Assembly: GCA_021159105.1 (NCBI GenBank)
Contig: JAGGSM010000184.1
Location: 1 to 12,046, forward strand
DNA from: Candidatus Bipolaricaulota bacterium
Lineage (GTDB): Bacteria; Bipolaricaulota; Bipolaricaulia; UBA7950; UBA9294
Reading direction: 5' to 3'
DNA: 12,046 nt
The notes below the pieces were generated by a model. It was not told the DNA's origin. It did no database searches and worked only from the letters and a program-made list of their open reading frames with translations. Shown piece by piece: positions 6,204-12,046 of this stretch (position 1 is the first letter of the stretch; each line of letters begins with the position of its first letter). A program made the translations under genes and the position numbers.

Positions 6204-7690
6204 AGCCTAAGCTCTCCTCTCGCCAATCGTTCCGCCTCCGCCAATAGTTCATGGACATCTTTCATCGTGCGCATCTCGCTGTACAGCCGCAGGATCGGCT
6301 CCGTACCCGAGGCGCGGAACAGGAGCCAGCCGTCCTTGAAGCGCAGCTTTACACCGTCGAGCGTCTCCACCTTCGTCACCCTCCGTCCGGCGAACGTCTC
6401 TGGCGGGTTTTCCTTCAGTTTGGAGACTACCTCTAGGCGTCCTTCTACCTCGATATCGCGGCGATGATAGAAGCGTGGGCCGTATTTATCGAACAGCGAT
6501 TGTACCAGTTCGCTCGCCGGTTTGTTGGCGCTAGCCACAATCTCCGAGAGGAGCACGGAGTGAAGGACGCCGTCACGCTCGGGGATGTGCCCCTGGATGG
6601 CGATGCTTCCGCTCTCTTCACCAGCGATCAAGACGTCACCTCGTTTCAGGATCTGTTCGCAGTGGTGCTTAAATCCGATCGGTACGACGATCTGCGTCAG
6701 GCCGTAATCCTCACACATGTCATGCACCATGTCGGTCAAGTTGAACGCGGTGATAACCGACCCGCGCAGGCCTCGCTGTTCGACGAGGTAGCGGAATATG
6801 AGGGCGAAGGTGCGGTGAGCATCGATAAATCCGCCTTTCTCGTCCATTGCCGATATGCGGTCGCCGTCGCCGTCGGTGACTACGCCGATCATGTTTCCTT
6901 TCTTTCTCTTGTGCAGGGCGGCGATAACCGCGCGTAGTGGGACGAGGTTCTCCTCCAGCGGCTCCGGCTTCTTCCCTCCGAACAGCGGGTCGTGCCTCCC
7001 GCGGATCTGGGTGTAGGATACACCGTACTCGTGCAGGAGCTGCGACACATACCCTTGTGCCGAGCCGTACATGGAGTCGATCACCACGTGCACCGGCGAA
7101 GCGGTGAGACGAGCTGGGTCGATCAACGTGCGCACCTTCTCCAGGAAGGGCGTCTTCATATCGATCCTCTCGATCGCCCCGTCCGGACAGCGTGGTGTGG
7201 GGACCGCGTTTGTCAGATGCTTTTCCACCTCATCGGTCACTTCGCTGGGGGCGGAACCACCGTATTCGGCCTTGTACTTGATGCCGTTATAGATTGGTGG
7301 ATTGTGGCTTGCAGTAAACATGATCCCCGCCGCTGCATTGCGCTGCACGACCGCGTAGGAGACCGCTGGGGTGGTCACCGGCGCGTCGCTGATCGTTACC
7401 GGAATTCCGGAATCGTGCAGCACGCGAGCAAAGTAGTGTGCAAACTCTGGTGATAGGAAGCGCATGTCGTAACCGACGACCACCCCGTCCGCCGCCGGCC
7501 GGTAGGGGGAGCCCCAATCCGTGTAGATATCCAGCTTCTTCCGGTCCGCGGAAAGGATAAACTTGGCCGTCGCTTCAGCCACGCGTGCCACGTTGTCGAA
7601 CGTAAAACCATCCGCGATAACTGCCCGCCACCCGTCAGTTCCGAACTTTATTCTTCCTGCGTCTTCTTGGCTTCCTCTTCTTCTTTCCAC
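6197..7690 (-). CDS. Phosphoglucomutase/phosphomannomutase (alpha-D-phosphohexomutase)
   Basis: Phosphohexomutase of 497 residues from the chosen start, interconverting hexose 1- and 6-phosphates. Motifs, in numbering from that start: catalytic phosphoserine loop TASHNPP (Ser128), metal loop DGDGDR (273-278), sugar-binding GEESG (357-361) and phosphate-binding RASGTEP (459-465). The N-terminal IKFGTDGWRA is typical. There is an extra stretch (roughly residues 53-68, SPYR included) before the VVVGYDMRF strand. GTG at 7688-7690 is chosen because CAGGAG lies 6 nt upstream; the frame is open to another GTG at 7711. The 5' end overlaps the preceding small ORF by 56 bp and the 3' end overlaps leuS by 7 bp. 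Glucose versus mannose specificity cannot be read from sequence; supply of sugar 1-phosphates for the surface glycan is inferred. Confidence 0.93.
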   Translation of the reverse strand: MERRRGSQEDAGRIKFGTDGWRAVIADGFTFDNVARVAEATAKFILSADRKKLDIYTDWGSPYRPAADGVVVGYDMRFLSPEFAHYFARVLHDSGIPVTISDAPVTTPAVSYAVVQRNAAAGIMFTASHNPPIYNGIKYKAEYGGSAPSEVTDEVEKHLTNAVPTPRCPDGAIERIDMKTPFLEKVRTLIDPARLTASPVHVVIDSMYGSAQGYVSQLLHEYGVSYTQIRGRHDPLFGGKKPEPLEENLVPLRAVIAALHKRKKGNMIGVVTDGDGDRISAMDEKGGFIDAHRTFALIFRYLVEQRGLRGSVITAFNLTDMVHDMCEDYGLTQIVVPIGFKHHCEQILKRGDVLIAGEESGSIAIQGHIPERDGVLHSVLLSEIVASANKPASELVQSLFDKYGPRFYHRRDIEVEGRLEVVSKLKENPPETFAGRRVTKVETLDGVKLRFKDGWLLFRASGTEPILRLYSEMRTMKDVHELLAEAERLARGELRLW

Positions 7691-7931
7691 GTTGTTCTCC
7701 TGTACGCACACGCGATGTAGTGTTTATCCGCTGAACGTTCTCCGGCAGGACGAGGTCGTCGCGCGCCAGTATCTCCCGCAGGAGGGTGTAGGGGATGGAG
7801 GTCTCCACCCATATCGAGTCGATCTCCACCACCCCGTTCTTCACCGGGACGTGGGGGATCGCCCGCTCGACCGCCAGCTTGTAGCGGGCGAGCATCTCCT
7901 CGTCGCTCAGCGCTTCAGTAATAGTACTCAA
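7635..7931 (-). CDS. Small hypothetical protein with a strongly basic C-terminal tail
   Basis: I do not recognise this 98-residue protein. Residues 1-70 look like a small helical domain: LSDEEMLARYKLAVERA, then a beta-like VVEIDSIWVETS, then IPYTLLREILARDDLVLP, which could be a helix-turn-helix-like pair. Residues 74-98 are very rich in Lys and Arg (GKKKRKPRRRRKNK), as in nucleic-acid-binding tails. The start is TTG (7929-7931), which overlaps the DUF4139 stop by 17 bp; the internal ATG at 7893-7895 is an alternative, but its GAGGAG directly abuts it. The end runs 56 bp into the mutase gene in another frame. Position between two clear genes and good reading-frame continuity support it as real. 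RNA or DNA binding is an inference from the tail only. Confidence 0.65.
   Translation of the reverse strand: MSTITEALSDEEMLARYKLAVERAIPHVPVKNGVVEIDSIWVETSIPYTLLREILARDDLVLPENVQRINTTSRVRTGEQRGKKKRKPRRRRKNKVRN
7697..7702 (-). promoter_or_regulatory. Ribosome binding site for the phosphohexomutase
   Basis: CAGGAG, 6 nt before the GTG at 7688-7690. It lies inside the 3' coding part of the upstream small ORF, which suggests coupled translation and favours this GTG over the one at 7709-7711. Confidence 0.6.
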
Positions 7932-9222
7932 CAGTGTATTCCACCTCGCTCTTCCCGCCCGCTGGCACGCTGAGCGTGAAGTCTATCGTGTTCGAATCGA
8001 TCTTCTCGTAGGCCTGCGAGGAAGATACTATGTTCCACGTCCCATTTGGGTGCTCGCGGACAGTTATGCTTACGTCTTCATCCTTGTGGTTGCGCAATAT
8101 GATGCTGTACGTCTCGCGGTAGGTGGACGTGGCAATCTTCACTCGCGAGAGCTGCGTCCTTTCCCCAACAATGTCGAAGGCGCTCCCCACCGTCAGGTTC
8201 ACAGTCTCATCCTTCGCCGTGTGCCCAATCGCATCCTCCCCCAGGAACAGAAGTGCACCGTCGGCCTTTCCGAACAGACGCACCGTCCCCGCAGGAAGGG
8301 GGATGCCCAGTCCTTCATCCTCGCTGTTCTCAAACGAGATCTTCACCTGCACGCCGGAGCCATTCGCCCCATCGTAGAGGTAGGTCTTGTTCACGCTGAT
8401 ATCGCTTCCTTCCGTGTAGGGGACGACAAGGGAATCTCCGCTCGCCAGATCAATCGTCCCCGGCAAGGTGTAGAGGTGATACTCGAAGGCTGACTGCTCG
8501 CTCGCCCCCGTCTCCATAGCCATCGGTGCTGGCGCAGCGCGCATGGTGTCGTAGTACTTGGGGGCCACCTGATTCACGTCACCAGCGACGAAGCGAACCG
8601 TCGCCCCTGTGAAGTCGTAGCCACACTGGTTGCGCAGCGTGATCTGCCCGTTGAGGGAGATTGTCGATCTGTCCTCATCGAGGATGCAAATGTAGCTACC
8701 ATCCCAGGAGAGATCGCGCGTCAAATACGAGATCGTGGCCGGGACATCCCCCGCTGCACTCGATCGCACCTTCAGTTTGAGCATCGGATCAAGAGCGAAC
8801 ACTCCCTGATCCCCGAGGCTCACCTGTTGCGGGTTTGCAATGGTGCGGATCGTCCCGGATGAGTCGATCATCGTTATCGTGTCAGCGTTGTATGCAAGGA
8901 GCGTCCCGCGATAGATCCCGTTCGAGGTCATCACCTCAACCTTCCTGCCAACAGCGGCTGACAGCAGGTCGGCAGTGTTCGTGTAGGCAAACGACTGCGA
9001 CAATACCGTCGCAACGGACGAAACAAGCGCCGATTCGGGGATGATGCTGGCCGGGACCGGCACCTCTACATCGCTCACCCCTCCCGCCAAGCTCAGCGTG
9101 AAGCTGTCCTGCACACAGGCGATCCCCTGAGAGTATATCGTCAGGACAGGACCTGATAGCACGATGAGCGAAATGAGCATCAAGAACGCAGCAAATACAA
9201 TTCCAACCTTCGCCTTACGCAT
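7915..9222 (-). CDS. Secreted or membrane-anchored DUF4139-domain protein
   Basis: 435 residues. The N-terminus MRKAKVGIVFAAFLMLISLI continues into a hydrophobic segment to about residue 28, so it is a signal peptide or signal anchor and the rest is extracytoplasmic. Residues about 160-435 match the DUF4139 pattern as I know it: YLTRDLSWDGSY (166-177), TLRNQCGYDFTGATVRFVAGDVN (195-217, described by position), a central PLPAGTVRLF (308-317), and the ending YSIILRNHKDEDVSITV ... VPAGGKSEVEYTVEYYY. These domains are beta-rich and of uncertain function. Residues 86-140 resemble a small beta-barrel-like N-terminal module. The ATG has GGAGG 6 nt upstream and a good promoter just before it, so this is the first gene of the long minus-strand run. 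Confidence 0.85.
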   Translation of the reverse strand: MRKAKVGIVFAAFLMLISLIVLSGPVLTIYSQGIACVQDSFTLSLAGGVSDVEVPVPASIIPESALVSSVATVLSQSFAYTNTADLLSAAVGRKVEVMTSNGIYRGTLLAYNADTITMIDSSGTIRTIANPQQVSLGDQGVFALDPMLKLKVRSSAAGDVPATISYLTRDLSWDGSYICILDEDRSTISLNGQITLRNQCGYDFTGATVRFVAGDVNQVAPKYYDTMRAAPAPMAMETGASEQSAFEYHLYTLPGTIDLASGDSLVVPYTEGSDISVNKTYLYDGANGSGVQVKISFENSEDEGLGIPLPAGTVRLFGKADGALLFLGEDAIGHTAKDETVNLTVGSAFDIVGERTQLSRVKIATSTYRETYSIILRNHKDEDVSITVREHPNGTWNIVSSSQAYEKIDSNTIDFTLSVPAGGKSEVEYTVEYYY

Positions 9223-9430
9223 GGTATCCCTCCTCTAACGTTCCTGATGATAGCACACGCACGCACGCGTTGTAAAGATGAGCTCTTCGCCATCCGCAGG
9301 GGAAGAGAACGGCAGAAGCACGCAGAGGCGAACTAGGAACGAAACGGCGTTCTCACAGAGGAACGTGAGCCAAAGGCTTTCTCGCGACAGGCGGATGAGG
9401 CCGCGCCTTGATGTGCAGCCTGATGCGCGC
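9223..9430. other. Intergenic region between lpdA and the DUF4139 gene
   Basis: About 208 bp with no gene I can support. It holds the promoter above. Just upstream of the -35, CTCTTC (9283-9288) and GAAGAG (9302-9307) form a 6-bp inverted repeat that could be a weak lpdA terminator or an operator. No T-run follows it. Short open frames on the plus strand lack ribosome sites and look like noise. Confidence 0.5.
9247..9276 (-). promoter_or_regulatory. Sigma70-type promoter of the DUF4139-leuS-heptose run
   Basis: On the minus strand: TTTACA (9271-9276), an 18-bp spacer and TATCAT (9247-9252). Using TTACAA gives a 17-bp spacer. The expected transcription start is near 9240, leaving a short leader that holds the GGAGG of the DUF4139 gene. 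The spacer is an alternating purine-pyrimidine GCGT/GCAC repeat. Confidence 0.7.
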
Positions 9431-10816
9431 TCACCTGTTGATCGCGTGGATCGCTCTTCCCAGGGCTGCTTCGGCTGCTTCCTTCATCCCTTCCGGGAGT
9501 GTCGGGTGGGCGTGCACGCTGTCGGCGATCGCCTCCAGTGTTAGGCCGTGCTGCACAGCAAGGGCTGCCTCGGCGATGAGGGACGAGGCGTCGGTTCCGA
9601 TGATCTGCGTTCCGATAAGACGATGCGTCTTTGTCTCAGCTATCACCTGGAAGAAGCCGTCTGGCTCGTTCATCCCCAGTGCCTTGCCCAATGCGGCAAA
9701 GGGAAAGCGCCCAGCCATCACATCGATCCCGTTCTGCCTGGCGCTCGTTTCGGACATGCCTACGGACGCGATCTCAGGATCGGTGAAGATCGCCTGCGGG
9801 ATGACGCGGTCCCTCCCGCCATGCGATGTGTTCCCGGCAAGGTGTTCTGCCAGCACGAGCGCGTCGTTCGACGCCCTGTGCGCGAGCATCGGCCCAGCAA
9901 TGACATCACCGATCGCATATACGCTTTCTGCACTCGTACGCAGGTTCTCATCGACCTGAATGAAGCCCCGCCGATCAGGCTCTACCCCGATCTTCTCCAG
10001 GCCGATTCCAGAGGAATTCGGCCGTCTACCAACTGCGAGGAGGACTCGATCGGCGGGGATCGCCTCATCGCCTTTCGTGTGAACGAGCGCTCCGTCCGCT
10101 GCCTCTTCGAGCGAAGACGCAACGGTGTCAGTACGGATGGTGATGCCCTGCGTTTTGAGCGCGCGCTTCAGCGTGGCGATGGTGCGACGATCGAGATCGA
10201 TCCCCGGCAGAATCTCTGGCATCATCTCCAGGATAGTCACCGCGCTTCCGAGCCGATTGTAGATGGTGGCGATCTCCAGGCCAATCACCCCGCCGCCGAT
10301 GACGACCAACCTATCCGGGATCTCTGTGAGGGCAAGTGCATCGTCGGATGACCAGATGCGTGGATGCTCAAAGCTGAAGCCGGGGATCGCGATCGGCGAT
10401 GATCCGGTGGCAATCACTGCGTTCTTCGCCTCCACCGTCTCGCCGGTGGAGAGCGAAATCCTCCCTGGCGAAGCGATCGTCCCGTGGGCATGGATCACGC
10501 TTACCTTGTTCGCGTTGAGGAGCTTGGCCACGCCGTTCACCAAGCGCGCTACAACACCGTCCTTCCACATGGCAAGCGCGGTCAGGTCGATCTCAGGGGG
10601 ATCGAAGGTGATTCCCATCGAGCGTGCACCCTGCGCCCGTTCGATCAGCTTTACCGCCGAGTACAGCGCCTTGGTAGGGATGCAGCCACGATTGAGACAG
10701 ACACCTCCCAGATCGCGCTCCTCGATCAGCGCAACGTGCATGTCGAGCTGCGCCATGCGAATCGCAGCGACGTATCCCCCAGGCCCTCCTCCGATTATTG
10801 CCACATCATGTTCCAT
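9431..10816 (-). CDS. lpdA: Dihydrolipoyl dehydrogenase (E3)
   Basis: FAD disulfide oxidoreductase of 461 residues that reoxidises dihydrolipoamide with NAD+, as the E3 subunit of 2-oxoacid dehydrogenases or the glycine cleavage L-protein. Motifs: FAD-binding IIGGGPGGYVAA (7-18), redox pair GGVCLNRGCIPTK (Cys40, Cys45), NAD-binding VVIGGGVIGLEIA (171-183), second FAD motif YAIGDV (300-305), and active-site His437 with Glu442 in HAHPTLPEG (435-443). The ATG start has GGAGG 9 nt upstream. No E1, E2 or glycine-cleavage gene lies beside it in this window, so its partner complex is unknown. Mercuric reductase and glutathione reductase are excluded by the CLNRGCIPTK motif and the HPT ending. Confidence 0.96.
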   Translation of the reverse strand: MEHDVAIIGGGPGGYVAAIRMAQLDMHVALIEERDLGGVCLNRGCIPTKALYSAVKLIERAQGARSMGITFDPPEIDLTALAMWKDGVVARLVNGVAKLLNANKVSVIHAHGTIASPGRISLSTGETVEAKNAVIATGSSPIAIPGFSFEHPRIWSSDDALALTEIPDRLVVIGGGVIGLEIATIYNRLGSAVTILEMMPEILPGIDLDRRTIATLKRALKTQGITIRTDTVASSLEEAADGALVHTKGDEAIPADRVLLAVGRRPNSSGIGLEKIGVEPDRRGFIQVDENLRTSAESVYAIGDVIAGPMLAHRASNDALVLAEHLAGNTSHGGRDRVIPQAIFTDPEIASVGMSETSARQNGIDVMAGRFPFAALGKALGMNEPDGFFQVIAETKTHRLIGTQIIGTDASSLIAEAALAVQHGLTLEAIADSVHAHPTLPEGMKEAAEAALGRAIHAINR

Positions 10817-10840
10817 CTGATCTTCCCTCCTGATGGCCGT

Positions 10841-10869
10841 AGTTTATCGGTCTAGATCGAGCTTAGCAA
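10841..10869 (-). promoter_or_regulatory. Possible promoter of lpdA
   Basis: On the minus strand TTGCTA (10864-10869), a 17-bp spacer and TAAACT (10841-10846). Spacing is ideal but both boxes are imperfect. It is the best candidate between lpdA and the divergent protease promoter. Confidence 0.35.
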
Positions 10870-10875
10870 CGACTA

Positions 10876-10906
10876 TTGTCTAAGAACACGAGAAAAAAGG
10901 TATAAT
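10876..10906 (+). promoter_or_regulatory. Promoter of the c-di-GMP riboswitch and protease transcript
   Basis: A perfect -10 box TATAAT (10901-10906) is preceded by an A-rich stretch. The best -35 is TTGTCT (10876-10881) with a long 19-bp spacer. Transcription should start near 10912, giving about 40 nt of leader before the riboswitch core. Confidence 0.65.
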
Positions 10907-10956
10907 CAATATGATGGTTAGAACTAGTTACAAGGGTTGAATATTGTAATCAATCC

Positions 10957-11025
10957 GAAAAGGCAAACCCTTCGCGAGGAGGTGACGCAAAGCCACGGGC
11001 CCCATGAGGGCAGCCGGGTTGCCGA
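10957..11025 (+). promoter_or_regulatory. Class I cyclic-di-GMP riboswitch (GEMM-I)
   Basis: The conserved core elements of the GEMM motif appear in order: AAAAGGCAAACC (10958-10969); a short stem CTTC/GGAG closed by the GNRA tetraloop GCGA (10970-10981); GACGCAAAGCC (10984-10994), whose GCC pairs with the earlier GGC; CACGGG (10994-10999); a small hairpin GCCC/GGGC with loop CATGA (10999-11011); and AGCCGGGTTGCCGA (11012-11025). This is the family that binds c-di-GMP. The downstream gene begins within or right after the aptamer and no terminator lies between, so control is most simply at translation initiation. Whether the ligand turns expression on or off is not determined by the sequence. 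Confidence 0.9.
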
Positions 11026-11027
11026 AG

Positions 11028-12046
11028 ATGAACACTACGAACAGATTAGCAATAGCAGGAATCATAGCCCTATCACTTTTCGTGCTCCTGATGAGCGGAT
11101 CGCAGGGGCCGATTGTCGCCGGTGGGGCCGGAACAACTGGATCGATAATGCCGGCCAGTCCCAATTCCCTCTCGTGGGGGATCGAGCGGATACAAGCGCC
11201 GCAGGCTTGGACGCGTACAACCGGATCGCAAGACGTTGTTGTTGCCGTGATCGACTCGGGGATCGATACAACAGCGCCACAGCTGCAGGGGAAGATCTGG
11301 ACAAATCCTAAAGAGATCCCAGGAAACGGAATCGACGATGACCACAACGGCTACGTAGATGACGTCCACGGCTGGGATTTCCGCGATAACGACAACAGCT
11401 CGCTCAGCGGTTCCAAGATACACTGGCACGGGACGTTCGTCGCTGGGATCATCGCTGCTCAGCCCGGCAAGGGCAAGGCTGCCGGTGTCGCCCCCGGGGT
11501 GAGGATCATGGACCTGCGCCTCCTCGATTCGAAGAACCTGTTCTATGGCTCCGATTGGAAGAAGTACGCCGCTGCAATCGATTACGCGGTCGACAACGGC
11601 GCTGACATCATCAACATGAGCATCTACGCCAACGGCAAGCCGCCACTCATCCTCGAGCAAGCGTTGCAGCGAGCGGCCAAGCACGGCGTGATCGTCGTTG
11701 GCATCACAGGAAACGACGGCAAGTCACAAGTGAGCTACCCTGGTAGGTACTCGAGCGTTCTGGCTGTATCCGCTACGGATCAAAGCGATCATCTGGCCTC
11801 CTTCAGCAACTATGGTTCCGAGGTCTCGATCGCTGCCCCGGGCGAGAAGGTTACATCGATATTTCCTGGTGGCTACGCCGGGACAAGTTCAGGCACATCC
11901 TTTGCCGCACCGCACGTTTCCGGCACCCTCGCCCTCATACTCTCGTCCCATCCTGGGATTACGCCACAGAAGGCAGTGGCGCTGATGGAGAAGACGAGCG
12001 TCGATCTGGGAGGAAGCGGAACGGACCGCCAGTTCGGAGCCGGCCT
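11028..12046 (+). CDS. Secreted subtilisin-like serine protease (S8 family), 3' end beyond window
   Basis: 339 codons are visible and no stop occurs before the edge. The N-terminus MNTTNRLAIAGIIALSLFVL is a signal peptide, and the peptidase S8 domain follows almost at once (about residue 50 on), so any propeptide is very short. The catalytic triad is intact: Asp76 in VAVIDSGID, His134 in HWHGTFVAGI and Ser291 in GTSFAAPHVSG; Asn229 in GITGND is the oxyanion residue. The segment NGIDDDHNGYVDDVHGWDF (100-118) is a typical calcium-binding-type loop of bacterial subtilases. The start is uncertain: ATG 11028 has no Shine-Dalgarno; TTG 11019 has GAGGG 8 nt upstream; ATG 11004 is also in frame. All three lie in or directly after the riboswitch. 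Role inferred: surface protein processing under c-di-GMP control. Confidence 0.95.
   Translation, partial: MNTTNRLAIAGIIALSLFVLLMSGSQGPIVAGGAGTTGSIMPASPNSLSWGIERIQAPQAWTRTTGSQDVVVAVIDSGIDTTAPQLQGKIWTNPKEIPGNGIDDDHNGYVDDVHGWDFRDNDNSSLSGSKIHWHGTFVAGIIAAQPGKGKAAGVAPGVRIMDLRLLDSKNLFYGSDWKKYAAAIDYAVDNGADIINMSIYANGKPPLILEQALQRAAKHGVIVVGITGNDGKSQVSYPGRYSSVLAVSATDQSDHLASFSNYGSEVSIAAPGEKVTSIFPGGYAGTSSGTSFAAPHVSGTLALILSSHPGITPQKAVALMEKTSVDLGGSGTDRQFGAG

Noticed and set aside
7691..7711. Upstream GTG (7711) as start of the phosphohexomutase
   Set aside because: No ribosome site precedes it, while CAGGAG stands 6 nt before the GTG at 7690.
9548..10351. Plus-strand open frame of 267 codons
   Set aside because: Antisense to lpdA and without any family resemblance; the minus-strand frame carries every lipoamide dehydrogenase motif.
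10977..10985. AGGAGGTGA, a perfect match to the anti-Shine-Dalgarno sequence
   Set aside because: It is part of the conserved riboswitch core (GGAGGTGACGCAAAGCC), and the nearest in-frame start, ATG 11004, is 21 nt away, too far for normal initiation.
11073..11684. Minus-strand open frame of about 203 codons
   Set aside because: Opposite the subtilase, whose catalytic triad is intact on the plus strand.

Overview
The window is bacterial, moderately GC-rich and densely packed. The source is probably an uncultured or little-studied lineage: the gene order is unusual and LeuRS carries a large insertion I do not recognise. A member of a deep-branching group such as Bipolaricaulota/Acetothermia would fit the overall impression, but that is a guess and nothing here proves it. 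Secreted proteins and a heptose pathway indicate an elaborated cell surface (S-layer glycan, capsule or LPS).

Layout. (i) Positions 1-148 hold a short plus-strand C-terminal tail of an unknown gene, then non-coding DNA. (ii) 149-9222 is one minus-strand run with very small gaps or overlaps. In transcription order it is: secreted DUF4139 protein, a small basic-tailed protein, phosphohexomutase, leucyl-tRNA synthetase, gmhB, a gap with three palindromic repeats and a 71-codon ORF, hddC, hddA, gmhA, and finally tRNA-Ala(GGC). A good sigma70-type promoter (9247-9276) lies directly upstream of the DUF4139 gene. (iii) 9431-10816, also minus, is a dihydrolipoamide dehydrogenase. (iv) From about 10876 the plus strand has a promoter, a class I cyclic-di-GMP (GEMM) riboswitch, and the start of a secreted subtilisin-like protease that runs off the window end.

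How the genes work together. GmhA, HddA, GmhB and HddC are the four enzymes that convert sedoheptulose 7-phosphate to GDP-D-glycero-alpha-D-manno-heptose, so the pathway is complete and sits in one run. The phosphohexomutase may supply hexose 1-phosphates for the same glycan. LeuS sits in the middle and overlaps the mutase gene, so a core translation gene appears co-transcribed with surface-sugar genes.

The points most worth attention are the c-di-GMP riboswitch that contains or abuts the candidate start codons of a protease, the 27-bp palindromic repeat family with compensatory stem changes (translated through by an ORF that ends in ATGA overlap with hddC), and the roughly 120-residue insertion in LeuRS.
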